Source of the DNA: Delphinus delphis | Lineage: Eukaryota; Chordata; Mammalia; Artiodactyla; Delphinidae | Reading direction: 5' to 3' | DNA length: 64,000 nt | Assembly (NCBI RefSeq): GCF_949987515.2 | Contig: NC_082684.1 | Coordinates: 44,296,006-44,360,005 of the forward strand | In this document: positions 11,705-23,217 of the stretch, in pieces | Position numbering within the stretch: the first letter of the stretch is position 1 | How the letters are laid out: the number at the start of each line of letters is the position of its first letter | Program-made: the position numbers and the translations under genes | Notes under the pieces: model-generated | What the model was told of the DNA's origin: nothing | Seen by the model: only the letters and a program-made list of their open reading frames with translations | Database searches by the model: none

Positions 11705-12085
11705 AATTGTAACTGTAACAATGGAATATTATTCAATCTTAAAAAGAAGGAAATTCTGACACAAGCTACAGCATGGATGAACCATGAAGTCATTATACTG
11801 AATGAAATTAGTCAACCAAAAAAGACATTGTATGATCCCACTTATATGAGGTACCTAGAACAAATTCATAAAAAAGGAATGTAGAATTGTAGAGGAGGAG
11901 GGAATGGAGAATTATTCTTTAATAGTATAGTATTTTAGTTTTGTAAGATGAATAGAATTCTGGAAATTATTTGTATACCAATGTGAATGTACTTAACACT
12001 ACTTAACTATATACTTTAAAATGGTTAAAATAGTAAATTTTATGTTATGTGTATTTTACTACAATTTTTAAAATGTTTTAATTAA
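11705..12085 (+). mobile_element. L1 3' end, old subfamily
   Basis: It starts inside the end of ORF2 ('caatggaatattattcaatc', then 'gcatggatgaaccatgaag', 'cccacttatatgaggtacc'). It ends in the 3' UTR: 'atgtacttaacact', 'taaaatggttaaaatagtaaattttatg', 'ttactacaattttta'. It is 5'-truncated and non-functional. Confidence 0.85.
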
Positions 12086-12355
12086 AACTAAAATAATGGC
12101 ATGGGGAAAAATAACAAATATATTGGATGTATAATAAAAATAATTATAATAATGACCAACTTGGGAATTATAAATTTGAATGAGAATATATACCATAATA
12201 ACTTGTGAGACTGTTAGATATAATTAGAGTTAAAATTTACCAGGTCCTATATTGTAAAGAAAAAGGATACAGGTCTTTGATTGACTAACTACAGTGTTCT
12301 AGTCAATTATACATATTAAAAACTTTAAGAGTAACCATTAAAATACTACAGGTCA

Positions 12356-12494
12356 GGGACTCTCCTGGCACTCCAGTGGTTAAGACTCTGTGCTTCCACT
12401 GCAGGGGGCATGGATTTGATCCCTGGTCAGGGAACTAAGATCCCACGTGCTGCAAGGTGCACTCCCCCCCAAAAAAAAAGATTAAAAAAAAAAT
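12356..12494 (+). mobile_element. CHR-2-like short SINE
   Basis: A short tRNA-derived element: 'ctccagtggttaagactctg', 'ccctggtcagggaactaagatccc', then an A-rich tail. The target duplication 'tacaggtca' lies at 12347-12355 and 12495-12503. Confidence 0.9.
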
Positions 12495-12599
12495 TACAGG
12501 TCAAATGTGTATCATCCAGAACACTAAAGGAAAGGAGAGAGTACAGAGAAATTAATTAGTTTAAATAATCAGGAAAGAGAAAGATCAAAGAAGGACTAG

Positions 12600-13020
12600 T
12601 ATGTTAAATATTAGATGTATTCCTCATGGATCTCTCTTGTTTTTGCATCTTGTAAGCAGAGGCACTGGATCCCTTTGTTCCAAATACCTTTTCAAGGGTT
12701 TTTGTACAGCAAACAGCCTTGGAAGATAGAGATTGTGTCTCTTTCCAGAGCAAAGAGTAGGTTTGTTGACTATCCAATATAATAAAGATAATGTCTCTCT
12801 TTGGGGCAAAGGTCAGGCAAGCTTACTACCCAGTATAAAAGAATTGGGCTCCCTAGGATCAGGGCTCCTCTCCTATAGACAGCCAATTGCATGAGCAGGC
12901 ATCATCTAGCCCTCTTCTTGATGCTCTGTGAAAACTGAGCATTGATGCAGATGATGGTACTCTGGCATCTGCTATTGCTATGAGTAATAAAGTTCTTTGT
13001 CACTGATAAAAAACTGCTAC
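12600..13020 (+). mobile_element. Possible solo LTR of an old endogenous retrovirus
   Basis: The layout fits an LTR: an imperfect ~56-bp tandem repeat (near 12734-12789 and 12790-12841), a TATAAAA box at 12834-12840, then AATAAA at 12986-12991 about 150 bp downstream. No internal retroviral genes and no clear TG...CA ends or target duplication were seen, so this is tentative. 13020-13620 is AT-rich and unassigned; its 153-codon frame (13157-13618, +) is not recognised. Confidence 0.3.
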
Positions 13021-13619
13021 TGCAATTTTATTAGGTTCTTGCATTTGTAAAAGTGTTTGTTTTATATATTCAGTTGTAAGGTTATTTGATGTACATGGGT
13101 TTGTGACTATTATATCTTTTCGTAACCACTTATTTTTATTTTAATCAGCTTCTGTAATGCCATGGTCTCCTAGTTTTCTACTCATGTTTTCACCATTGCT
13201 TAACTGCACATATTCCTCTGTACTCTGTTTTTCTTCTCCTACTCCTCTAAATATGTATAAATCTACACCTCTTATCAAGATCTCTTTTATGAGCTCAAGA
13301 CTCATGCAGCTAATTTCTGCCTGGATATCTCTACTTGGTTGTTGCCACACACAGCTTAAAAAGCAACATTTCCCTCCCTCAACTCTAAATCTTCCTTTTT
13401 TTTCTTTTAAGCTTTATTGCATTTTGTTTTTCCGCCATATCAAACGTGACATAATCCAAGCAACTTGCCTAATGCAGTGCCTGATACATTTTGGGTTATC
13501 AGAAAAGTTAGGTACTATTATTAATAGAGTCCAAGTGTATAGCTCCCTTGTGAATTTCAACTGTATACAGTCGGGGGTACTTTTTTGCCTCACTAGCACC
13601 TTAGGGTTAGATCCTTGAT

Positions 13620-15340
13620 CTTTTATGAAACTCTAATCAAACAGCACGAGAAAGAGATAAATGAAATCTCAACACTTATTGAGGGGTAAAACATGTCTTG
13701 TTCACTGCCAGAGTCAGATGCTATAATGGGAATCAAGGTACTGTTCTGTCCAGTGTTTCTTTTTAATGGCCCAAGAATTTACTTGACTCCATAAGTTGCA
13801 TTCTTGATTTCCAATGAAGTGAACAATTTATAATAGGTTTTGAATGAATTGAATTAAAGTTTGATGAATAGCCTAGATATTTTTTTGTTTTCTCTTTTGA
13901 ACCCTATTTAGTGGCAGAGAAAATGTTTACTTGCCTATTGAGCAATGGGTTTGACCATTAATTAAGAATCAGCTCCAGGAATTTGATTTTGCAGAAACCT
14001 TCAGTACTCTGGCTGCCTTAGGCAAGTTGAACCCTCACCAAAGCACAAGCATGAAAGCACTAGCACGTAGTACATGGTCCAATTAAAATAAGATACAATA
14101 GAAACTGGTAACATGAAGACTTCTCTCTAATATTCAAGCTCTCCCTTCTCTCCCCATCACCACTCACTCATGCACCCTTTCCAACATGGAACACAACTTT
14201 TGTGTCTGCATAGAAACTTCACTTCTTTTAATTGACTAACATTCAAAGAAACTTGTCATTGATAAGCTTAAAATTTTTCTCCCTTTTCTCTCATCTTCTG
14301 CCCTTTGTCTCATATATCTTTCTTTTCTGTCACAGGCATGCAGGACTTGGATAAAAAGGTCTTTATCTGCTCACACAAAAGAAAATTAAAAGAAGAAGGA
14401 GGAGAAAGAAGAAGGAAATGGGTAAGGAAAAGGTGAAAAAAGGAGAAGGAGGAGGGGGGAGGAGGAGAAAGCTTTATCATCAAGTTTATTATTCCCATAA
14501 TGGTAAGCTTTTTATTTAAGGGAACATGCCCAAATTTCAGAACTAGTTTATGCTCTAAATAACATAGGTGATTATTTGCCTTTGTGTGTCTGGTTATGAC
14601 TTTAGATAGATAAAGGGGTGGAATGCACACATGATGAAGGCCAATATGAAGGCCATTATTAAAGAGTCAAAGAGAGCGGTCTAGATTTTTTTTTTCTCTT
14701 TAAAAATCACAGCTTTTGCTTAAGTAACTAACCTTTCTACATGGGAGCCTAAATAAAATCTTGAATTTTTTTTAAACTTAGGGCTTTAAAATAACTGTAA
14801 AAATATTCATTTTCCCATTTCTAGGAAAATTATATTATCAAAAATTATTTGGGAAGACTCACACTTTGTGCAATTTTAATGTAATGAATAGAAAATTAAA
14901 TATAATTTTGCACTGCAACTGACTTTGACAATGAATAAGATATATTTTACCTCAATATGAGTGTTGAGTTTTTATTTCTGCTTCTTGTACTGATTGAATA
15001 ATCTTTTTTATTTTGAGGGAGTCTAATATTTAAAGGAATATGTGGATATCCTCTAGTTTTACATTTAGATTATATTCCATGAAAAAATAACTACAGTAGA
15101 ATTTAGAAATCCAGAGGGGTGAATGCCAGCAGACAGGCTAATTTTAATTCATATGCTTATTGATGTTATGCAGTTCCTAAGATTTTGGGAAAGCTTAAAG
15201 TAAGCCAACATTAAGAAATAGATGTCAGTATGCCAACAGTTGGGATTGGACTGTGCACCATAAGAATATGTACTGCCTGGCATACTAGGAAACGTTTTGC
15301 TACTGGTGTCATGTTTAAATGAGCAAAACATTTATTTCAG
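13620..15340. other. Unassigned AT-rich sequence
   Basis: No gene, clear repeat or RNA was recognised. The only marked structure is a purine-rich G/A tract at about 14380-14475, which gives a minus-strand low-complexity frame. Confidence 0.5.
14380..14475 (+). repeat. GA-rich (purine) tract
   Basis: About 95 bases are almost all A and G on the plus strand, with GAAGAAG and GGAGGAG motifs. Confidence 0.85.
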
Positions 15341-15353
15341 CAAAAATTTAGAT

Positions 15354-15615
15354 CAAGGTTCTGCAAACTTTTCTGTAAAAAGCAAAACAGTATGTATTTT
15401 AGACTTTGTAAGCCATATGGTCTCTGCTGCCACTACTCATCTCTGTCACTGTGGTGGAAAAGCAGCCATAGACAATATGTAAATAAATGAGCATCGTTGT
15501 ATTCCAATAAAACTTTACAAAAATTTTAATAAATAAAAAAGTTTAAATAAGTAAAAATTTACAAAACACGAGGCAGGACAGATTTGGCCCACAGGCCATA
15601 GTTTGCTGATACCTG
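15354..15615 (+). mobile_element. MER20, hAT-Charlie MITE
   Basis: The order matches MER20: 'ctgcaaacttttctgtaaa', 'tttagactttgtaagccatatgg', 'aagcagccatagacaatatg', 'tgtattccaataaaactttac', 'ggacagatttggcccacaggcc' and 'gtttgctgatacctg'. The ends form the expected terminal inverted repeats. The eight-base flanks atttagat (15346-15353) and gcttagat (15616-15623) look like the hAT target duplication. It was mobilised in trans and has no coding capacity. Confidence 0.9.
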
Positions 15616-16260
15616 GCTTAGATGATCGTTTGTCAATTTCCAAAATTGAAGAAGGCTTTTTTTTTTTTTTGTATCTCCTCCTCATGAAAATTTTAACAAC
15701 CCTTGTAATCCATCTCTTCTTCAATTTAATACCTTTAATTTTATGTCTATGAATAATTTAGACTCATTTCAGCAGCCCTGTAAAAATGTACTAGCTTGGG
15801 TATTGTAATGTTTGGAAATGTATATAAAAGTTTTACTCTAGCTCATTAGAAATCTTCCAAATGCTGACACAGCACTAGGCAAGCAGTGCTCCTTTCTCAA
15901 GGCTGAATTTTATCTCCAAAAACCCCACCTTTAAGCTTCTAAGTTTTATTAATTCCCACCTCTTCCTTTTGTTTCCCCAGCCCTCCTAGCAGTAGTGGTA
16001 GCTGCTTCCTGCAGTTGCTAGGTCTGTGAGAGCAGGCAGTTATCTTGTTTTACACTGTTTAGTTACCAAGTTGATAATTTTGTACAGCTAAATTTAAATT
16101 TTGTATAACTTTGAATTAAATTCTCTCTGTTCAAATACTGATGTGGTTTTGTCTCCTGAGTGGACCCTAACTGATACATATCCTGAAATGAAACGCAATT
16201 CAGTTATTGGAAAATTATTAAATATTTTTGGAACAACGTGGGTATGTGAATCTACTTTTT

Positions 16261-16590
16261 CTTTTTTTTTTTTTGTCTTTGTTGGGTCTTAGTTGCCTTG
16301 CGGCACGTGGGATCTTCCTTGAGGCACGTAGGATCTTTCGTTGCGGTGCACAGGCTCTTCGTTGCAGCGTGCTGGCTTCTATCTAGTTGCGGCACACAGG
16401 CTCCAGGGCACGTGGGCTCTAGTTTGTGGAACGCGGGCTCTCTAGTTGAAGCGCTCGGGCTCAGTAGTTGTGGTGCGCTGGCTTAGCTGCCCCGAGGCAT
16501 GTGAAATCTTAATTCCCCGACCAGGGATGGAACCTGCCTCCCCTGCATTGGAAGGTGGATTCTTTACCACTGGACCACTGGGGAAGTCCC
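16261..16590 (-). mobile_element. CHR-related SINE, divergent type
   Basis: It lies in reverse with a T-tract at the left and a head reading 'ggacttccccagtggtccag' on the minus strand. The body differs from the common types ('cttagttgccttgcggcacg'). The duplication 'tgaatctactttt' flanks it at 16247 and 16591. 15620-16240 upstream shows nothing clear. Confidence 0.88.
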
Positions 16591-16604
16591 TGAATCTACT
16601 TTTT

Positions 16605-16948
16605 TTTTTTTTTTTTAATTTATTTTTGGCTGCATTGGGTCTTCATTGCTGCGCGCGGGCTTTCTCTAGTTGCGGCGAGCAGGGGCCACTCCTCACTGCG
16701 GTGCGCGGGCTTCTCACTGCGGTGGCCTCTCCTGCTGCGGAGCACAGGCTCCAGGCGCGTGGGCTTCAGTAGTTGTGGCGTGAGGGCTCAGTAGTTGTGG
16801 CTCACGGGCTCCAGAGCACAGGCTCAGCAGCTGTGGCGCACGGGCCTAGTTGCTCCGCGGCATGTGGGATCCTCCCGGACCAGGCCTCGAACCCGTGTCC
16901 CCTGCATTGGCAGGCGGACTCCCAACCACTGTGCCACCAGGGAAGCCC
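16605..16948 (-). mobile_element. CHR-family SINE inserted at the same site as its neighbour
   Basis: A long-type element in reverse orientation with strong CpG content. It lies between the second (16591) and third (16949) copies of 'tgaatctactttt'. It therefore landed in the target duplication of the SINE on its left, or the reverse. Confidence 0.94.
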
Positions 16949-17251
16949 TGAATCTACTTTTTTAACTGTAAATTTTGTAAAATCTAAATACAGATCAAAT
17001 ATTTCCAATTAAATTAGTGTCAAATTGAGATGTACTGTAAGTATAAAAAGAATGTAAAATATCTCATTAATTTTTAATAATGATTACATGTCAAAGTAAT
17101 AAAATTTTGAATATATTAGGTTAAATAAAGTATACTGTTAAAATTACTTTCACCTGTTTCTTTTTACGTTTCTAAATGTGCCTATTAGAAAATTCTAAAT
17201 TACATATTTGGCTCTTATGATATTGCAATTGGACAGTGCTGTTCCATGTTT

Positions 17252-17456
17252 GTTTGTTTTTTTTGCGGTACGCGGGCCTCTCACTGCTGTGGCCTCTCCC
17301 ATTGCGGAGCACAGGCTCCGGACGCGCAGGCTCAGCGGCCATGGCTCACGGGCCCAGCAGCTCCACGGCATGTGGGATCTTCCCGGACCGGGGCACGAAC
17401 TCGCGTCCCCTGCATCGGCAGGCGGACTCTCAACCACTGTGCCACCAGGGAAGCCC
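17252..17456 (-). mobile_element. CHR-family SINE, young cetacean type
   Basis: Reverse orientation, with the CpG-rich block and a short T-tract. Flanks tgttccatgttt (17240) and tgttccacgttt (17458) form a target duplication with one mismatch. Confidence 0.96.
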
Positions 17457-17795
17457 ATGTTCCACGTTTTTTTCTACATTTTTATCACGTTTTACATGAG
17501 GATGAGAATCCAAGGGTGGGCAAAAGGACTGCCGGAAGACTGAGGGAGGACAAAAGGGAAAATTTTAATCTTCATTTTTAAATATACCTCAAGGTCACAA
17601 TGCTTGAGCTTGGTTTCAAGACTAAATTACATTTCAACATATTGTAGGGGGCCATCCAAATTTTCCTTTTGTACAATAATTTAATTCTGTTCTATATTGT
17701 CTGTAACATCTGGTCCATTGACTAGAGTCACCTTAAATATTTTTCAATTAAATAGATTGATTTCTCCAACAGGATTTGACTGTATAAGCCTTTTT

Positions 17796-18119
17796 AAAAA
17801 ATATTTATTTATTTATCTTTGGCTGCACTGGGTCTTCCTTGCCGCACATGGCTTTCTCTAGTTGCGGCGAGCGGGGGCTACTCTTCATTGCAGTTCGCGG
17901 GGTTCTCATTGCGGTGGCTTCTCTTGCTGCGGAGCACGGGCTCCAGGCGCGCGGGCTTCAGTAGTTGTGGCACGTGGTCTCTAGAGCTCAGGCTCAGTAG
18001 TTGTGGAGCACGGGCTTAGTTGCTCCCCGGCATGTGGGATTTTCCCAGACCAGGGCTCGAACCCGTGTCCCCTGCATTGGCAGGCGGATTCTTAACCATT
18101 GTGCCACCAGGGAAGTCCC
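17796..18119 (-). mobile_element. CHR-family SINE, long type
   Basis: Reverse orientation. The target duplication tgtataagccttt / tgtataaaccttt (17781 and 18120) has one mismatch. 18135-18555 downstream is unassigned AT-rich sequence. Confidence 0.95.
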
Positions 18120-18559
18120 TGTATAAACCTTTGGCAAAATATATTTTTTGGTTCAACAGTTTTAGAAAGTATCTCCTGGTTTGTTAAAAAAATAAATAAA
18201 TAACTAGCCTTTTTGTTCCATTTAAAACTAAAATGTTACATTGAACTTTTAACATAACAAACCCAAATGCATAAATGGCAATAAGTATTGTGACTTTGTT
18301 GGATTCATTAATATTCATTTAACAAGAGAAGCGAATTTAAAGTTTTAAGTAGAATTTCAATAGCTTTCAGACATGTACATCAGTCGTGGCAATAGATTTA
18401 GAGCGTCAAGTGCTAACTCACAAGTGAAGGATTTGGCCCTGAAAATGGGGCTATAACTAAAACTCAGCATTTTCTCGGAGAACTTGGGACTGAGATCTAG
18501 TCTTTGGGGGCCAAACCAATAGGACTGAACTCTATCTTTAGGAAATATTAGCCCACAAC

Positions 18560-19160
18560 CTTCGTTCTTTTGGGAACTGCTCCTTCTCGCTCCTGTATGG
18601 TTCTGGTGGCAGGCCTGCCAGATAAAATACAGAACACCCAGCTAAGTTTGCATTTCAGAAAAACAATAAATACATGGGCCAACTCTATCTGCCAATCAGA
18701 ATGTCCATCTACTTCTGGTTTCATAGGAGGGCATGTGACCCAGGACTGGCTGGTCACAGTATCCCTATCCTACCCTGTTCACATTGACTGGTCTAACACA
18801 TAAATATTGTCCCAAGTAGGGCCAATCAGAGCCTTTCCATGTGATTTGATATAAGGGGTCTTGGAGAGAGATGGTCTCTTTTCCTTTTGAACTGCAGGCT
18901 ACAAGGATTTGAGCTGGGTGGGCAGCAGCCATTTTTTTCCTGCCATTTGGAGAGAGCCTGTGTATGGTAGATGAAAAGAATGCTAAATACAAAGAGCCAG
19001 GGAATGAAGACAGAGGGAAAGTCCTCTGACCATTTCTTCTGTTTGGGGGTATGCCCCATGTTTTGTGCCTAGGTTTGGTAGTGATTAAGTGCTCTTCCCC
19101 TAGCAATATAGATAAACCCGATTGCCAGTTCTTACCCTACAACACGCATGAAATAAAGCC
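18560..19160. mobile_element. Ancient interspersed repeat, family not named
   Basis: The phrases 'agaacacccagctaagtttgc', 'gcatgtgacccaggactgg', 'gggccaatcagagcc' and 'gcagcagccattttt' follow the order of a common old mammalian repeat. Both strands hold open frames (up to 113 codons) that I take as chance. Confidence 0.4.
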
Positions 19161-19638
19161 AACATCTTGGCCATAACGCCACTATAAAACATGTATTTTC
19201 TTATGTGTTTGGCATCATTTCTCTACAGTTTTACTGGGCAGGGTGGAGTTGTCTGGGTGTGATATATCTCAGGGCATTTATTCTTTGATAATAAATCTAT
19301 GGTATCGCTACCATGAACACTTAGAAGGCAGAGACTGCGAGTTTCCCTTCCTTCAAAGAGCACTTATAAGAATGCAGTGTAAATGCATAGTTTTTAAGTT
19401 TCCTACTCTAACTCAATTACCATTCCATTAATTTTCTAAGACAGTCCTGTCATAGGTAGTACTTGCAAACATTAATCTGTGGGCTTCTATTTCTAGAATC
19501 CCGAAGGCACGATGCTACTAATGCTGCCCTCAGAGAAAGGAGTGGCCCCCTAACTCCAGCTTGAATTCCGCAATCCATGGAAGTGCAGTGCAACAAGGGG
19601 AGGACTGGCCGCTTAATTGCTGGAACCAAATGCAAAAA

Positions 19639-19640
<2 letters not shown>

Positions 19641-19710
<70 letters not shown>
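19641..19710. repeat. (GT)35 microsatellite
   Basis: A perfect, uninterrupted run of 35 GT units. It produces the His-Thr repeat in the longest open frame of the window (19450-20211, minus strand), which is therefore not a gene. Confidence 0.99.
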
Positions 19711-19713
<3 letters not shown>

Positions 19714-19999
19714 GCTTAAGAACTTCCAGATGGCAACAGCAGAGCAATAAACCAAGCTTGGGGCCTGTCTAAGCGTGAGGTCCTGTGTAATTGCACAGGT
19801 CACAGACCCTGAAACCAGCCCTACCTGAGAGTCATAGTTAATCTCTTGACGCCTTAAGTTCCTTATCTGTAGAATGAGAGGCAATACTGGCTTTTTAGCG
19901 TAACAAATATTAACTGAGTTATTTGTGAAATTTGTGACGCTGCAGACACACAGTGGGTTCTTGGTAAACAGGGTAACCACCACCTGACTGCACTGTACG

Positions 20000-20215
20000 T
20001 GGTAGCCAGGAGTGAGAGGTCTGGAGTCAGCCAGACATGGACTGAAAGCCTGCCTCTGCCACTTTTGGGGCCAATTACCTAATGTCTCTAAAGCTCCAAT
20101 TCCTCTCCTATAAAGAGTAGTCAACGCATGTACTCCTGAAAGATTATTTTGAGGACTAGAGGAAATACTACATTCAAGGCACTTAGCACAATTCCTGGCA
20201 CATGGGGCCACTGAA
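20000..20215 (+). mobile_element. MIR SINE, sense
   Basis: Core and 3' end are recognisable: 'gcctgcctctgccactttt', 'ccaattacctaatgtctc', 'ttattttgaggactagagg', 'cacttagcacaattcctggcaca'. Confidence 0.75.
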
Positions 20216-20239
20216 TGCTAGCCACTTGGCCATGTGCCA

Positions 20240-20430
20240 GGCCCGGTGCTAAGTGTTTTACATCTACTGGCTCACTGAATCCTTAAAACACCTGGAAATT
20301 CAGATGTCATTACTTTCAGTAAATTGAAACTAGGGAGGTTAAATGCCTTTCCGACTGTCACATTGTTACTATGTAGTGGGGCCATAACTGGGACCCCAGG
20401 TCTCTCTGATTCCAAAACCTCTGCCTCAAC
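20240..20430 (-). mobile_element. MIR SINE, antisense
   Basis: Antisense order: 'gccaggcccggtgctaagtg', 'ctcactgaatccttaaaac', 'gaggttaaatgcctttcc', 'cataactgggaccccag'. It sits head-to-head with the MIR just upstream. Confidence 0.7.
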
Positions 20431-20439
20431 CCCTGTGCA

Positions 20440-21285
20440 GATTGTCTTTAGCTGTACAGTTTTCCCTTTCCCCATTCATTCCCGAATCCTAATGTCTGTC
20501 TGCCTCCCTGTAACTGCCAGTGGTGAGGGATGATGTAGTACACATAAGGAAGTTTTTAAAAATCAATATATTTGAATGGAAATTGGAAGATACCTCTCCA
20601 TGCATCTGTCTCTCTGTCCTAGTATCTGCCTATCTATCTTATGTAAAGCAAAGGAGCGCTGGCCACAAAAACAATGACAGATTTAATGAGACCTGAACTC
20701 TTGAAGACTGGTTTTGAGATTTAAAGATGTTTATCAAACTTCAGCCAGAGCTGGGTTTGTTTACCCTAATTATATGTCCTTCATTTGGCTGTTTCTGAAA
20801 CAGTACTCTGAAGGGCCTTTTATGTTGTTTTTCTTTTCTCTGAGCAATTATCATTTTTCTTTTGAATGGATGCTGCTAGTTTCTTATGCAAGACTGAGGT
20901 AACACTACTCACACCCCTCTGTCAGCCGCAGCACAAAAGCAGTTAAAATTGCACTAAAGCTAGGATCAGTCTCTGCTTGTTCAGTCTTTGTTTTCTAACT
21001 ATCAGGGTGTTGTTGTTTTATTTTGCTTTTCTCCTGGTGCTGGAATTTGACCTTAAGTTCTAAGCCTTAAGAAAGTAGGGTGGTGGGAGGATGCTTTGGC
21101 TTTGCCATCTCTGGAACACTGAAAGTGCTTCTGTAGCCCTGAAAATGAACTCTAAGGCTGCTTGGAAATATTTGATCATCTACAGATGATCAGTACTTTC
21201 CAGGACTTCTTCTAGATCAGAGTTTTTCTCTTGCTGTGAAACAGGTTAAAATATAAGGTGACAACATGTCACCTTTAATATCTTT
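20440..21285. other. Unassigned sequence
   Basis: No recognisable gene or repeat. There is a small 8-bp-stem inverted repeat at 21173-21192 (tgatcatc, four-base loop, gatgatca). Confidence 0.4.
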
Positions 21286-21289
21286 AATT

Positions 21290-21400
21290 AATTAAAGAGC
21301 AGGCCTTTTCATTAAATGCCTGTTGTAAGCCTGCACTGTACTAGGATTGGAGACAAGCCTATGACAAAATGTATCATTGCTAAATTAAACAGATTTTAAA
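21290..21400 (-). mobile_element. LINE L2 3' end fragment, antisense
   Basis: It resembles the antisense L2 terminus: 'ttaaatgcctgttgtaagcctgcac', then 'gtactaggattggagacaag'. Short and diverged. Confidence 0.4.
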
Positions 21401-21589
21401 CTACGCAGTGTTACCTTTGTCCATTTCACTCTTTTCCCTTTCAGCGCTTCTTGCTTCCTTCCTCTCTTATACAGCTTTTCTTCCTCTTGACATCCTCCAA
21501 AGCATCAATTCTGAGAGATGTTGACAGGTGATTGCGTTTAATAGCCACAGTTCAGAAGGTTTAGAAAAAGCTATGTTAATAGCTTTTAT

Positions 21590-21765
21590 TGAGTGCTTCT
21601 ATGTACTGGTCAGGTGTTAGGTGCTTTATATTCTTCATTTAATACCTCATTTAATTCTCTCAGTAAATCTATAAGATAGGGGCTACTATTATCCTAGTAT
21701 TATTATTGTCTAAGTCACACAACAGGTAGGAGGCAGAGTCATTATGCTAAACCAGACAGCTTCCT
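21590..21765 (-). mobile_element. MIR SINE, antisense
   Basis: 'ttgagtgcttctatgtactgg', 'atttaattctctcagtaaatc' and 'gtcacacaacaggtagg' follow antisense MIR order. Confidence 0.7.
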
Positions 21766-21769
21766 TAAT

Positions 21770-23050
21770 GGGTATGCCTTACCTCCACCAAACACAGCAT
21801 AATTAGATTTCTTTACTGCACAACTTCTCAGAGGTTTTAGTATGCTGCAGTACCCTGTCAATCTCCAAGATGAGAATATAGTTTACTGTGACTCCCTATT
21901 TATTTGTCTCCCTCTCCTTTTTTTTTTTTTTTATGGGGGATAATGAGAGGTCAGAATTCTGCAGAACACAGTTTGGGAAATATTGGCCCAAACATTTATA
22001 TTTTAATTAAGAACTTGGAAAGCCAAAACGAATTCAGGGACAATTCTAATAGTATTTTAGAGATCCACAAAATAAGAAGGAGAGATGAGTGACTATGAGG
22101 TCTTTTAGTTGCCCCTCAAATAACTATGTTTGCATGCTCAATAGTTCTTACTTATAAGACTGGTTTTTTGAACGCTGTCTTTCTGTTGTTAAAGATAATA
22201 AACATAACAAGGTTACTCTTAAATGAGTTAAGTTGGATGGTAGAAAACATTTAAAACGTTCGAAAGTGAAAACTGGTCAGTCATAGTCATGAATTTCAAC
22301 CAAGTTGCTTAGTCCCTACTCTGTCAAACACTGTGTTGTTCTGGGCCATCTCTAGAGTCAAATTAAGATACTGAGCTGCCCTCAAGCCGAGAAAGAGATG
22401 CTGTTCTCAAAGCACTTTTGTTTGCAGGAAACATAAGCCCACTCAAGCCAGTACAAATAAAGGGCTGTCTATTGTAAAGATCCAGTTCTCACAGAATCCA
22501 AGGATAGGAAATAAAACTGAGTTTTATTTAAAAATAAAAAATGATTTGCAAACAAAAGCAGTATTTTAACTCCTGAAAGGACCTCAGGAATGAAGTCTTT
22601 TCTGTCTCTCCTGGGGCTGCAGGATCTCTTGCCTTTATTTCTCTTTGGCATCTTCGCCATTTGCCTGCTCCTCCCTATTGATTCATTGGCAGTGTTTATT
22701 CATCTCACATGTGGCAAAACATGGCCACCATGCCCATGTCCGCATGGCTTTCCAGTGCTGACAGTTACTCTTTTCAGCTCTTGATTCAAATTCACAAGAT
22801 TAAAAATTTGACTGGCTCCCCTTGGTTAGATGTCTTACCCTGGTCATGAGTTGTGGCCATGGGGTGGACTCATGTAACTTGTGGCCTCTCCAAGCAGGCA
22901 CCATACCAGGAGAAGTAATGATACACCTATCTTCTATAAGTACTTAAAGAATCAAACAATAAGACTGAGAATTTTTGAACAATAAGTCTAGTCTTTTTTT
23001 CTCATTTCATTATCTTTTTATGGGTCTTCATAGGACCATTTTAGTACATC
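21770..23050. other. Mostly unassigned; possible old repeat at 22470-22970
   Basis: 22470-22970 weakly resembles, in opposite orientation, the unnamed repeat at 18560-19160 ('gatgtcttaccctggtcatg', 'ggccatggggtggactcatg'). Nothing else was recognised, and open frames here are short. Confidence 0.3.
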
Positions 23051-23059
23051 TAGAGTACA

Positions 23060-23090
23060 TTTAAAAGAATAGTACCTCTATTCTTTTAAA
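23060..23090. other. Perfect 13-bp stem-loop
   Basis: Left arm tttaaaagaatag (23060-23072), five-base loop, right arm ctattcttttaaa (23078-23090), an exact reverse complement. The stem is AT-rich and no function is assigned. Confidence 0.9.
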
Positions 23091-23179
23091 AGAAAGATTA
23101 AGAGTTCATAAAATTAGCATTTACTTATCACTCTGGGGCCTTCAAGGCAATCCTTCTCCTGAGATTCAAAGTTTGTTTA

Positions 23180-23181
<2 letters not shown>

Positions 23182-23212
<31 letters not shown>
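23182..23212. repeat. (AT)n microsatellite
   Basis: A perfect AT-dinucleotide run followed by a short ACAC. 23220-24415 downstream is unassigned unique sequence with no convincing coding frame. Confidence 0.95.

Positions 23213-23217
<5 letters not shown>

Noticed and set aside
13157..13618. 153-codon plus-strand frame
   Set aside because: AT-rich sequence with Ser/Phe/Leu bias and no domain; probably chance.
16298..17581. Overlapping plus- and minus-strand frames of 60-111 codons
   Set aside because: All are translations of CHR SINEs; the same peptides recur at every SINE copy on both strands.
19450..20211. 253-codon minus-strand frame, the longest in the window
   Set aside because: Its centre is the translated (GT)35 microsatellite (His-Thr repeats) and its ends fall in MIR and unique sequence, with no family resemblance.
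21173..21192. Palindrome tgatcatc / gatgatca
   Set aside because: An eight-base stem is expected by chance several times in 64 kb.
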